DNA of 64,000 bases from Opeltia flavorubescens (taxonomy: Eukaryota; Ascomycota; Lecanoromycetes; Teloschistales; Teloschistaceae): positions 186,001-250,000 of the forward strand of contig KE546973.1 of the NCBI GenBank assembly GCA_000442125.1. Direction: 5' to 3'. Position 1 is the stretch's first letter. Every line of letters starts with the position of its first letter. The notes below the pieces were generated by a model. That model was not told the origin of the DNA and did no database searches. It saw nothing but the letters and a program-made list of their open reading frames with translations. Shown here in pieces: positions 10,382-21,549 of the stretch. The position numbers and the translations under genes are program-made.

Positions 10382-11385
10382 ATTCGTCATGATTGACCTC
10401 ACTAAGTTCGGGCCAGATAGCAGAAGGAGCGGCGTATTCGGCGGTCGAGATGAAGGCACCTAGATGGCACTCGATGAGAGAAAGATACCTGGCGGATTCT
10501 GCTAGGGGAAAGCTCTGTGCTCCTCTATGGGATGTACTTAATAGTTATCCCCCTTCAATCTCATGATCACCAATGTTGTCCCGTTCACCTTGTCCAAGAT
10601 TCACTTATTCTTGCAAATGCTTTCGTCTAAACCTTAAAAGTTGACGTCTAATTTATGTCCTAATTTGATGTTTGTCTCTGTCTCGTCATCACGATATTGT
10701 GATTGTGAAGCCCAGTTCCACATCATAAATTATTGTTCAAATCGTTTCTGCGTGCACGAAATTTTCCCAGCATCCATTCTTCTTAATCCATTAATCAAGG
10801 GAGTCTCCAACTGTTTTTCCTAGCTTTACCAACCCATAGACACGGTTGACCAAATGGACATGGGTTCATCAAGCCCGTCGGTGCGAGTTTCTTCTCCTTG
10901 TGATCGCAAATTCATTGCATATTGGTCTTTGGTTTGAATTTTGCTGAAACAGCGTCCAGGGCTCGCTGGGCGATATTGTCCACTGCTGCCATCTCTTGGT
11001 TGAATCTTATGTATCGACATTAATTCTCCAAGCCGCTACAGTGAAAGACAGAGTAACTCACTCATTTACCAAAATCAGCTCATCATCCTCTTCCTTCCTA
11101 CCTTTTTGTTTAATCCCCGATCTGGCTTGGTTCGATTTCCTGCTCATCTATTTGCAAAACCCTCAATCAGATTGTGGGTACCATCGAGTAATCTACCATT
11201 AGAAGAGCAAATTAATTCAATCCGATCAGGGTATATAATCAAGGTCAGTTGCGTCGTCTTTCTCGTGTATCTCCCTTGTTCTCCTCAGTGTACCTCTTAT
11301 AACTCTCTTTTCTCTTTCCAACTCAACCTCGCTATCTTCGCCAATCACATATAACTCCATATATCAATTTACTAATCATCACACA
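10382..11385. other. Intergenic region
   Basis: 3' flank of rps0 and promoter/leader of the next plus-strand gene. The last 300 bases are pyrimidine-rich with a TATATAA element. No coding potential or RNA gene was recognised. Confidence 0.55.
11232..11238 (+). promoter_or_regulatory. Possible TATA box
   Basis: TATATAA lies 148 bases before the ATG at 11386 and is followed by a CT-rich leader, a common arrangement in filamentous fungi. The assignment is by position and sequence only. Confidence 0.35.
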
Positions 11386-12012
11386 ATGAATCGAATCATC
11401 AAATTGCGAATTGAGAATCCGGCCAAACCCCTACCCTTCGTCGTTGCGAAACCCTCCAACCCCCCACAAATCCCCATCGACCAGGTATTGGGCAATACGA
11501 CTCTAACTCAAATGCCCGACTTCGAGGAGGAGTTTCAAGCCTTTAAGAGTCACTCACTCCAACCAATTGGTGAGCCCTACTCCCCTCAGCCCGCCGGCAT
11601 CGTCGACGCTGGAGCATCCACAAGGGACCCGCAAATAATCGCAGCTGCACGCGATCGATGGGCAGCATTTGAACAGAAAGTCAGGCAACGTTTACCTAAA
11701 GAAGACTATGAGCTTGTTATGGCCTTGGTCAAGGCGCTTCGGGCAGACGCAAACGTTAATGAGTATCCGTCCTTGCGTTTGAAGGTGCTTCTCATGGGGA
11801 AGGGTGAGGGCAAGCTATTGGATGAGCTTGCTTCAATGTTACCTCATGATGTCCAGTGGAAGTATAGGTCAGAAAGGAGTGAGATAAAGGTCGTAGAGAG
11901 CCTGTTTAAGCCGAAGCTGATTCCTTCTATATACTCAGCGATTGCAAAGGATGTGGGGTCGTGGGATGAAGGGTGGATGGCGCTGGTAAATTGGGATCCA
12001 GAAGAGAAATGA
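11386..12012 (+). CDS. Hypothetical fungal protein, 208 residues
   Basis: Intronless frame from an ATG in the context CACACAATGAA to a TGA. It starts MNRIIKLRIENPAKPLPFVV. After a Pro-rich N-terminal quarter (residues 20-75), the rest is predicted largely helical: DPQIIAAARDRWAAFEQKVRQ, EDYELVMALVKALRADANV, LRLKVLLMGKGEGKLLDELA, then a segment ending DEGWMALVNWDPEEK. No signal peptide or membrane segment. I do not recognise the family and cannot assign a function. A normal start context, a pyrimidine-rich leader and an upstream TATA-like element support it as a real gene. It may be lineage-restricted. Confidence 0.65.
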   Translation: MNRIIKLRIENPAKPLPFVVAKPSNPPQIPIDQVLGNTTLTQMPDFEEEFQAFKSHSLQPIGEPYSPQPAGIVDAGASTRDPQIIAAARDRWAAFEQKVRQRLPKEDYELVMALVKALRADANVNEYPSLRLKVLLMGKGEGKLLDELASMLPHDVQWKYRSERSEIKVVESLFKPKLIPSIYSAIAKDVGSWDEGWMALVNWDPEEK

Positions 12013-13206
12013 CTTGCCGATAGTAGGTGTATTGCCTCCTGTGCTATGCCATGACATGTAGCTGAGGTAAAGAGCAGGACAACCACGATCAGACCCCCTT
12101 AAATTGGATGCCCACATGGAATAAACGTGTAGACTGACCAACGATTAGGTCGATACACCGAATTGATAGGATGGACTGGCAAGTGGCATACAAGGTCTCT
12201 CTGAATGAATCATCTGTTCATTGCTAAGAACAAAAGACTTTTGGTCGGGAGCACATCCTGCTTTAAACCTTGTAGAGAGTTAAAGCATTTGAAAAAAAGC
12301 GAAATGGAGATCGTCAAGGTTATAGAGGGGAGCAGAGATCAGAATGCAGAAGCGAAAGAGATCGCAGAGATTTGCATAGGATCAGACGCTGGAACAGCTT
12401 TGGACGAATCATCTGATCTAGAGGACAAATGAAAGCTGATGAAGCCACTTCCGATCCCTGACCTAAATTCTGGGTCTTCAGGATTTTGATTGTCTTTCGC
12501 GGAAATGGGCGGAGCCATTGGGTAACTAAGTGATCCTACTTGTATCAAAGGTGCAAATCCAGAATATCCTCGAGGCATTTGAATATTGAGCAAAGAACAT
12601 ACTGGCTAATCGGCTGGGTCACGTGTCCAGATCTGTGCATCATGTAGATGTAAATACTTCTTTGCTGTTATTACGATAACATGCTCAATACTCTTAGTAA
12701 AAACGACTTTGGCAGGTGGATATGTAGACGTTTTCGATGGACCATGCCGCGGCCCTCGCGCCGTCATAGCGGCTTTCATATGTAAGGAATCTGATGTCGA
12801 CATTTGACAAGATCATGATCACCGATCCTTGTAGTCGACGCCGAAGTCAAAACCTTTCGTTAGCTCCTTCTCCTGTTGTAGCCGCCCAGGCAGGCGGATG
12901 TCGGCGCCACCAGCGCCACCTGTGGGGGCGGCAGGAGCGAAAGGTGGGAAGGCAAGCGCTTAGACCTCGACTGCTTCAGCCAGGACCTTCCACCTTGAAG
13001 AAAAGCCCGTTAAGTCAGATATCGGATAGCCTTGCCCAGTGCATGGTGGATCATCTCTTAGTTTCCCCTTCCTCGATGGAATTACGAAGTGCCGCTACAC
13101 ATTCCAGGCCCGTGCTAGATTGTGGACAGTCACCTAAAACAAATATTCGTGACCAGCCTCTTGAGCGTCCTCTGCACTTTAAATTTCAGGTCTTGTATCA
13201 GATAAC
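12013..13206. other. Intergenic region
   Basis: About 1.2 kb with only short, unconvincing open frames. A small GC-rich patch at 12880-12935 (GCCGCCCAGGCAGG, then GCGCCACC) stands out from AT-richer flanks. The last 100 bases lead into the dehydrogenase gene. Confidence 0.5.
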
Positions 13207-14264
13207 ATGGCTGCCAATACCGGACCTCCTCAAGGTGTTTTGAAGTACATGACACCGTATCCTATTGCCAGCAGTCCCCCAGAGCCCAAACTAATACCTG
13301 ATATCGTCCATCCGGACAAGAATCCAGCTCAGCGAGCAGAAGAGCGCTTTTCTCTGCGGAACAAGTCTGCCATAGGTAGGTCTTATGATAACTTATCTTC
13401 ATAATGAATTGACCGTCCAAGTAACTGGCGGAGCTCAAAGTCTGGGGCTTGCATGTGCTCGAGCAATGCTTGAGCACGGAGTTCATAGTCTTGCTATTTT
13501 CGATGTCGATGAAAACCAGGGGAATCAGGCAGTGTCCCATTTGAGCTCACTGTTCGAGAACGAAGCCATCAAACCTGCTGTACTTTTCAAGATGGTCGAT
13601 GTTACCGATGAAGCGGTGGTCAATGCGGCTGTTGAAGAAGTAGCGAAAACGTTCGGTAGTATAGATCTGCTTGTCTCTTTCGCGGGGATCACGGGCAGCG
13701 AGCTATCGATTGAATACGACATTGAGAGATGGAAGAAGATTTTCGACGTCAATGTTCATGGCTCTTTCTTGGTGGCCAGATCAGTAGCCAGGTATGGGCC
13801 CTCTGTCAGACAACCATGGAATACTGACCATATCCCAGGCACATGATTACTCGCGAAATTGGTGGGTCTATTGTCTTCACGGCTTCAATGTCCGGATTTG
13901 TAGTCAATACGCCTCAGCCACATCCCGCCTATGCTGTTTCGAAAAGTGCCGTCCACCACCTTGCTCGTTCCCTTGCAGGCGAGTGGGTAGGACATCGGAT
14001 TCGTGTGAACTCGATATCGCCTGGCATCATGAACACTCGTTTGTCTGGCGGTCCGGCGCAATCAGAGTTGAGGAAAATATGGTTGGAAAAATCACCAATG
14101 GGCATCGGAGACCCCGAAGATCTCACTGGAGCTGTCATTCTGCTGTGTAGCGAGGCATCCAAATTCATGACTGGGACAGACATCAAGTTAGACGGTATCT
14201 GTGTCCCACCCAAAAACCATCGGGAATTTGCTTACGTCCCACAGGCGGCTATACGCTGTTCTAA
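13207..14264 (+). CDS. Short-chain dehydrogenase/reductase, sorbose reductase / mannitol dehydrogenase-like
   Basis: Classical SDR oxidoreductase, probably cytosolic and NADP-dependent. Four exons, 13207..13375, 13422..13791, 13839..14194 and 14245..14264, give 304 residues. Introns are 46, 47 and 50 bases with GT donors and AG acceptors. The last intron restores the expected C-terminus DGGYTLF; without it the frame would run on into unrelated residues. Landmarks are TGGAQSLGLA (cofactor-binding Gly motif), SFAG (the NNAG equivalent), FTASMSG with the catalytic Ser, YAVSK (catalytic Tyr and Lys), and RVNSISPGIMNT. The ~50-residue N-terminal extension before the Rossmann fold and the tail KFMTGTDIKLDGGYTLF match fungal Sou1/mannitol dehydrogenase-type enzymes. 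The substrate cannot be read from sequence. Confidence 0.88.
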
Positions 14265-15039
14265 GAGGTATCACAGAGAACGCCGTGCAGAACAATAATT
14301 AATGCAGAACAATGCAGAACAACCTAGCAAGTCCGCTGAATATTAGGTTAGCTTGCTTTATGCAACTTTTGGCTTTGGTGATTAAGTCCGGATACAATCT
14401 GGCGATTCTCGAAAACCAGTTTCGCAAGTAAGATCTATATGTAAGGTGTTGCCTTTAGAAGCTCATACGAGATTTCTTGTTTTCCTTATCTCTTGAATAC
14501 GCTCTCATTACTTTAGTCCGAAGGATCATTTTCTCCAATTTCGATCAAAAATTCACGATTCAAATGTGCAAGAGCATTCATGGCGCAGCAAGGCGATACT
14601 ATGCAGACCTGGGATAATAGATTGCTATTGGTCCAGAATTCTTGATCACTGCATGACGGGACACCATGCGCCGCATTCAGTTTCATGTGGCTCAGCCTTC
14701 TCCCACTTGTCCAATCTCAATTGAGCCTATGCTCACCATGTTTCAGCAGGCGCTTTACCCCTGGAGAGGCTGGCATCGACGCAGCTCATTGGCATCATTC
14801 GTCTCCTGCGCATTATGCGGCTTCCGGATACCGTTCCCGAGATGCAGCCCCAAGAAGTACAATTAAGCGAATGACAGGCGGATAGAATTAGATAAAAAGG
14901 CCGAAAATGCCATACGATCAGGCTACCTATGTTTCTTGTCCTAGCATTGGTACTTTCAATTCAAGCTACAATCCAGACAATTCGTCTTCGCCTCCTTCGA
15001 ACGTTCCGGCTTGTCCCACTAGATCTCAGTGCTTCGGAA
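14265..15039. other. Intergenic region
   Basis: 3' flank of the dehydrogenase and promoter of the dynamin-like gene. Contains three copies of a 10-base direct repeat at its start and otherwise nothing recognised. An in-frame ATG at 14929 would extend the dynamin N-terminus by 37 residues, but the ATG at 15040 fits better. Confidence 0.5.
14286..14322. repeat. Three copies of TGCAGAACAA
   Basis: Exact copies at 14286-14295, 14303-14312 and 14313-14322, the last two directly adjacent. They lie 22 bases after the stop codon of the dehydrogenase. Probably replication slippage in the 3' untranslated region. Confidence 0.85.
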
Positions 15040-18000
15040 ATGGGAAGCAACGAGTCATCGACGGAGCCGAATACGTTGCTCAATAAGGATCCCTTTCGGA
15101 ATGAAGATACCCAGCGTCTGTTCGAGGCTATTGACCAACTGCGCAGCTGCGGGGCTAATCACGAAATTGATCTGCCGGAGGTTCGTACTGTATGGTGTTG
15201 TGGCTTATGTCCATGAATTGAGTCTTGCTATTCTAGCTCGTCATCGTGGGCGATCAGAGCGCCGGCAAAAGTAGTTTGCTCCAAAGCTTGACAGACATAC
15301 CATTTCCGGTTGATGAGCGTCTTTGCACCCGATTTCCAACACGGATTGTTTCACGTCGGACGCCCAACGAAGTCGAGACCACGAAGATATCTATCGAAGC
15401 CTCATCTAGCAATCTTCACTTCGGGTCATTCGGTTTGAATCCAACTGAAACGCCGGATAAAAGGAATGAACGATTCCAGGCCTATGGCAAATTTGCAGAC
15501 AGACACCACAGCAGCTCCAGCATAAGTGCAGAGGACTTCCGACGTGCAATCAAAGATGTAGGTTGATGGCCATAGTGTGTCTTTAGCCTCCAGCAACCCG
15601 CTGACATTCCTAGGCCAAAAAAGTGATGGGAATCACGGAAGATGAGCCAACTAAAGAGGAACTGCCAACAACCGGTACTCGCCATTTTGCAAGCGATGTA
15701 TTGAAAGTGGAAATATCAGGGCCTGACCGGTCGTACTTCAGCATCTTGGATGTTCCTGGAGTCTTCCATTCCCTAACGAAAGGACTTACACCGATAGAGA
15801 AAGATGGCGTCAGGAATATGGTAGCTTCTTATATGATGCCAAAGCAGAGCATTATAATGTGAGTGGAAATTGTGCTTCCAAAGAAAGTGAACTGATTTTC
15901 CCTTAGATGTGTTGCCAGCGGTACGAATGATCTGGCTAATCAAGCAACATTTGATATGGCTTCGGAATATGACCCTAAGCTTCAAAGAACAATTGGGGTG
16001 ATTACCAAGTGTGACGTCACGCAGCACAAGAAGCAGGTCAGTCAGTGACCCGAACGATATATTCGTGGGTTATTAACGGTCGAAAGGTCCTGTCTCTTGC
16101 GCAGGGCAAAGAGAAATATCTTGCTCGCGGATGGTTTGTGGTTCGGAATCGCACACCTGAAGAGTTGGAAGACAAGATGAGCAATGCTGAACGACAAAAG
16201 CGGGAAGAGGACTTCTTCAATGGCAAGCCTTGGGATGCGCTCCCAGAGTCTCAGCGCGGGACCCAGGCTCTTAAAAATTATCTTTCTAATCTCCTTTGTC
16301 AACGCATCCAGGAGGTCTTCCCATCCATACTCACCACCATCCAGAAACAACAAGCAAGCACCAGAATACAGTTAGAAAATTTAGGCCCTCCACGAACCAG
16401 CACAGAGAAGAAAAGGACATATTTAACTGACCTTGCCCAACAGCTACACAGACTCACTTCTGAGGCGTTGCGCGGACGATATCATGGACTTGTGAACAAG
16501 GATCTTAGGCTTCGAAGACTAATCTATGAGGCGAATACTAAGTTTACCAAAAACATGATCGATCATGGACACCGCGTTCCATTTCAGAGCATCCCAAGTC
16601 GCTTAGGAGATGGTTCAACCAACATGGATGATAATCCTGTCGATGAGAATGCGGAAGAGACAGCGAGAGAGTCTTATGTGGCAGCTGGATTTGGTAGCGC
16701 TCCTACTTTTGGCTCTCGCGATGATAAGGTATATAATCCCGGGAAAGGAAACCTTAACGTAGGTACCCAAGCTCCTTGTACCAAAGGGAATGAATTCCGT
16801 GCCTTGGCAGAAAGAGACTCGGGATATAACAACCACTATCAGAATATCTGCTTTATGCTGCAATTCAAACATTTCTCCGTTGAGGAGCTCAGGCTAAGCG
16901 ATTATCTTCAGGACACATCTTCGGCTGGCAAACCGTCCACCGGCTTCGGCGGCTTCGGCGGCGGAGGTGGTTTTGGTATGTTGGGGTCGAACCCACAACC
17001 GCCATCAACCAGTGCCTTCGGCAACCTATCGACTTCAAATAGCAACGGTCCTCAGAACCCATCTCTGTTTGGCAAAGCTTCCAGCAGCAGTGGCTCCGGT
17101 TTATTTGGGACGAACCCACCACAGCCATCAACCAGTGCCTTCGGCAACCTATCAACTTCGAATAGCAACGGTCCTCAGAATACTTCTTCGTTTGGCAAAG
17201 CTTCCAGCGGTAGTGGCTCCGGCTTGTTTGGGCCAAGCCCACAACCGCTATCAACTAGTGCCTTCGGAAACCTATCAACTTCGAATAGCAACGGCCCTCA
17301 GAATACTTCTTCGTTTGGCAAAGCTTCCAGCGGCAGTGGCTCCGGCTTGTTTGGGCCAAGTCCACAGCCGCCATCAACCAATGCCTTCGGCAACCCATCG
17401 ACTTCAACTTCGGATGGCGACAGTACTCTACCCAAACATGCCGCACCTGCTCCTCACGGGAGTTCATCTGCCACTAGTAAGACTGCACCGTCGGGCAGCG
17501 CATCGAGTCCGATATATGAATGGATCAGAGAAGAGATAAAGAACTGTCGTGGCACTGAACTGCAAGGGACTCTCAACCCCGACGTGCTGCCCGTTTTGTT
17601 CCATCGACAGATTGCCGGTTGGGAAGGAATAGCAATGACTCATTTCGAGTCTGTTGCAGATATAACAAGGTCAACATTGGAGAAAGCGGTATCAGCGATC
17701 TGTGGTAATAAATTCACAGCTCAGCATATACTGACCCTGATTCGGCGAACGAATGATGCCCGCGAAACACGTGGGCTAAGGCAATTACAAGAACGTTTTA
17801 AAGAAATCACATCCCGTCACCTGCAAACACAAAATCCGATTTTCGAGAACAATATCCGGAACGCAAGACTCTCACGTTTCAAAGCGGCCTTGATGCGTTA
17901 TCATGAGAGTCATACTGCACCTCCTAACAACGGCTTTGGGAATCCGAACAGGAATGAGGTTGTCTTGAATCTGCTCGACGTAACTTCACTCTTTGACCAG

Positions 18001-18300
18001 TTGCATATAAGCAATGCCCAGAATCTTGAAGACGAAATACACGATACACTAAAATCATACTACGAGCTCGCTCTGCACGACTTCATCGAATTTGTAACAC
18101 AGCAGGTGGTAGAATCATATCTCAACGATCCCAGAGGTCCAGTACTATTCTTCAACCCAACATACATCAGCTCCTTGACGAGTGAGGATATCGAGGATAT
18201 TGGCGGTGAGGATCCAAAGACAGCGAAAGAAAGGCTAGAGTATGAAGAGATACTGTCTCGACTGAAGCGGGCAGAGGAGATAGCGCTGAAACATACATAA
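15040..18300 (+). CDS. Dynamin-family GTPase with an inserted FG-repeat segment
   Basis: Large GTPase of the dynamin/Mx superfamily. Five exons, 15040..15180, 15237..15557, 15614..15858, 15907..16036 and 16087..18300, give 1016 residues; introns are 48-56 bases. GTPase motifs are GDQSAGKSS (residues 52-60), LDVPG (around 200) and TKCD (269-272). The stalk starts after GWFVVRNR. It is interrupted at about residues 485-750 by a low-complexity stretch with some 15 Phe-Gly dipeptides (SAFG, SSFG, GLFG), then resumes with IYEWIREEIKNCRGTELQG, the equivalent of the RGRELPG stalk segment of Mx proteins. It ends in a helical GED-like region (EEILSRLKRAEEIALKHT). No PH domain, Pro-rich domain or membrane segment is seen. 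An unspliced intron within 16600-16930 cannot be excluded, but the FG segment itself stays in frame on both sides. Role unknown: antiviral-like, nuclear-envelope or organelle fission are all open. Confidence 0.88.
17011..17400 (+). repeat. In-frame 123-bp tandem repeat encoding FG motifs
   Basis: The codons for Ser/Asn-Ala-Phe-Gly recur at 17011, 17134, 17257 and 17380, an exact period of 123 bases (41 residues). Each unit carries three FG dipeptides, one in SAFG, one in SLFG or SSFG, and one in GLFG. Three units are complete and the fourth is partial. The units are nearly identical, so the expansion is recent or kept uniform by recombination. The period is a multiple of three, so copy number can change without breaking the frame. 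Confidence 0.92.
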
Positions 18301-19572
18301 ATCGCGGGATCGGTGTATCAAATTTGATCATAGGTTCTAGATTGGTATCTCGCGTTGTTCGATACAGGAATGACAGCGTATATATTTGCTGAGTCCACAT
18401 ACAAAATGTATTGAATAACAGCCCTATCTCGTCGCGTGCCTGGAAAATCAGGACGACTCGGCGGGTAAGGTATCGAGATTGCCGGAGGAGGCCGAGCCAG
18501 ATAATGGGCTAAGTGGAGACGGGGTGGCGACCAAATTCGGGAGATGCATGGCAATTGCGGCAACGGGCATCGAGCGGTCTCGCCAAAGCCTTCTAGAAAT
18601 GCAAGTGGAAATGTATTGAGCCAATGAGAAGTGCAATCAATTGTCCGCCCTGACCCTCTTCCCCGGTGCTTGTCGATCAATCGCTTCGCTGCCGTTGCTT
18701 TGCTCGGCCAGTCTAACCTTTTTGATGATCAGCTCAAGCCACGTCCTATGAGAAGGACAGTCTAAAACGCACGTCACGATGATAAGCTTCCACTACCTCC
18801 AACTAAGCTTCTCCTCATCCTCGGCAGTCAATTGTAAGGAGTCGTGGGAGTCCTTCCACCCCTCACGTACGTTGCTTATCTGGACACGAGGATGTTGATC
18901 CAATTTATGTCCGTATCCTACCCTACTCGGCATGTTAACCGAGGTGGTATCGCTGTTGCATTCCTTACGGACATGGATCCATCTTTGTGTCAAGAGGTGG
19001 TTCGAGATTTACCGCGAGCTTGGTTCCTGTCGCGTGAGCTTAGAGACCAGGTGACCGCCGCCTTATAGTCGACCTTGCATAATGCCAGGTGCTCAGGTGG
19101 CCATGAGGCAGTCAGACTGCGAGCTGGATTAACCCTGAGGTATCGTGAAGGGGAATAGAGCAGAAATCCTTGTCACACAAAGATTAAAGATTGCGCGATA
19201 GATGATAGGGAAGGTGGAACCAACAGGCGGGCTTGATATGCTCCTTCCCCATTCACTACATCATCCACGCCAGTCCTTTTCCAAATCATACTAAGTCGAT
19301 CTTACAGGCCAACGGTGATCGCACCTATTGTGATGATGGCAAACCGACCTTCTGTTCCTTCTTTGCATATCGCACTACCAATCATATATCTCCCATTACC
19401 TCGGGATCCCGCTTGAGCTACCACATCCAGCTCCCACCCTGCAGCTTGCAGCAATTCATCCATCTATTAAATCCCCTTGTCCCTCTCGCTCTGATAATTG
19501 CGAGTTTCTTCTTCCGAATTCCTCGTCAGTGACTTTAATTCCTCAGCGGTAGAGCATCACTCATCGCCCACC
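18301..19572. other. Intergenic region upstream of the peptide transporter
   Basis: About 1.27 kb without coding potential. The last 350 bases are pyrimidine-rich, typical of a fungal promoter and leader, and three GATA-type sites occur (annotated separately). Confidence 0.5.
19196..19497 (+). promoter_or_regulatory. Three HGATAR-type GATA sites upstream of the peptide transporter
   Basis: CGATAG at 19196-19201, TGATAG at 19203-19208 and TGATAA at 19492-19497, all within 380 bases of the transporter ATG. HGATAR is the binding site of the nitrogen regulator AreA/Nit2, and fungal peptide transporter genes are often under nitrogen control. Such short sites also occur by chance, so the link is inference. 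Confidence 0.35.
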
Positions 19573-21549
19573 ATGACGAGCGGACCAATTGGTCTCGACC
19601 TGGCAGAGGTTTCCAAGGCCAATGCGCCTCAGCTCATTGACGTCCCCGCCGCGCCAGGAGCTATAAATGAAAAGAACGAAAAGGCATTAATCATCCCCGA
19701 AGAGTCCTCCCCATCAGTTTCCTCCGAACGAAAGGGTTCATACACCGACGATGGCAAGGAGTACCCTACAGAAGAGGAAGTTCAATCATTACGCCGAGTG
19801 TGCGGTTCCGTTCCATGGAGCTCTTACACCATTGCCTTCGTTGAGCTGTGCGAACGTTTCTCCTACTACGGCACAACCGTCGTTTGTAAGTCGGCATTTG
19901 TCGCGAACGCCCTAGTTGAAATAGGACCAATACACTGATATGGGAAAACAGTCGTCAACTTCATCCAGAACCCACTCCCTGACGGATCAACCACTGGTGA
20001 ATCGGGCACCAATGGCCAATCTGGCGCATTGGGTCTCGGCCAACGAGCATCGACTGGCTTGACAACATTCAATTCCATGTGGGCTTATTGCATGCCTCTG
20101 CTAGGAGCATACATGGCCGACCAGTACTGGGGCCGCTACAAGACCATCCAGGTCTCCATCGGCATTGCCATTGTCGGTCATATTCTACTTATCATCGCCA
20201 CCATCCCATCCGTCATTGCCCATCCAAATAGTGCCGTTGGTGTATTCTCTGTTGGCCTGATCATATTCGGCGTTGGAGTCGGAGGCTTCAAGCCAAACGT
20301 ATCTCCCCTGATCGCCGAACAGTATGAAGCAAGACACCCGAAGCAGTACATCAAGGTGCAAAAATCCGGCGAACGCACAATCGTTGACCCGACCATGACT
20401 GTGTCCCGCATTTACATGTATTTCTACATGATGATCAATATTGGTGCCTTGGCTGGTCAAATCGGTATGGTGTACGCGGAGAAGTACGTCGGGTTCTGGC
20501 TGTCCTTCGTCCTTCCGACTTGCATGTTCTTGTGCTGCCCGGTTATTATGTTCTTGATGCGCAACAAGTACGCCAGACGACCACCTACCGGCTCTGTTCT
20601 CGCCAAAGCATTGAAATTGTGGGGTTTGGCAATGAAAGGCCGCTGGTCCATCAATCCTGTCAAAACGTAAGCTTATCCCTGATGCAAAACTGGCCTTGAA
20701 GCTAATGAATGGCACAGCGTGAAGAATCTACGAGCTGATGATTTCTGGGAAAACGTCAAGCCGAGTCATTTGGGTGCAAATAAACCAGCATGGATGACCT
20801 TTGATGACATCTGGGTTGATGAAGTACGCCGAGGTCTCAAGGCCTGCACCGTATTTCTGTGGTATCCCGTCTGGTGGCTTTCTTACAATCAAATGACCAA
20901 CAACTTGATTTCCCAGGCCGCGACAATGGAGCTCCATGGCGCGCCCAACGATCTCATTAACAACATCGATCCAATTGCTCTAGTCATCTTCATCCCCCTC
21001 ACCGATATGTACCTGTATCCCGGACTCGAGCGAATGGGAATTCGATTCACCCCGATCAAGAAGATCGCATGGGGTTTCGGCTTAGGTAGCGCTTCCATGA
21101 TCGCAGCTTGCGTACTACAGTACTACATCTACAAACTCGGTCCCTGCGGCACCCACCCATCCTCCGAAGACTGCGAGGGCCCAGCCCCCATCAACGTCTG
21201 GGTTCAAACGATCCCTTACCTCCTTATCGCCTTCTCCGAGATCTTCGCCTCCATCACCGGTCTCGAGTATGCCTTCACAAAGGCACCGAAGAATATGCGC
21301 TCCGTCGTCACAGCGGTATTTCTCTTCATGAGCGCGATTTCCTACGCTATTGGTGAAGCGTTTGTCAGTTTGTCGGCGGATCCCCTGTTGATTTGGAATT
21401 ATGGCATTATTGCTGTTTTGGCTGCGCTTGGGGGGGTGGGCTTTTGGCTTGCGCATTCAAAGCTGGATAAGCAGGAGGATAAGCTTAATTTTATCCCTGA
21501 GAGCTCGTTTAAGGGGAGGAAGATGAGTTATGGGGGGCAGGCTGCTTGA
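19573..21549 (+). CDS. ptr2: Proton-coupled oligopeptide transporter (POT/PTR2 family)
   Basis: Plasma-membrane importer of di- and tripeptides driven by the proton gradient, of the major facilitator fold. Exons 19573..19885, 19952..20666 and 20718..21549 give 619 residues, the usual length. Introns of 66 and 51 bases have GTAAGT/GTAAGC donors and CAG acceptors. The ~85-residue cytosolic N-terminus is polar. The family signatures are plain: VELCERFSYYG (ExxERFxYYG, the proton-coupling motif in helix 1) and FGVGVGGFKPNVSPLIAEQ (PTR2 signature). Many hydrophobic segments follow, with the usual extended loop before helix 7 (around DFWENVKPSHLG) and LYPGLERMGIRF near helix 8. The start is in an ideal CCCACCATGAC context. 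Confidence 0.95.

Noticed and set aside
12205-12432. Small open frame of 75 codons
   Set aside because: No family resemblance, poor context and no splice-linked extension. Likely chance.
14929-15039. Upstream in-frame ATG giving a hydrophobic N-terminal extension to the dynamin-like protein
   Set aside because: The first conserved part starts at MGSNESS (15040). A Leu/Arg-rich leader is not expected on this family and the later ATG fits better, though it cannot be fully excluded.
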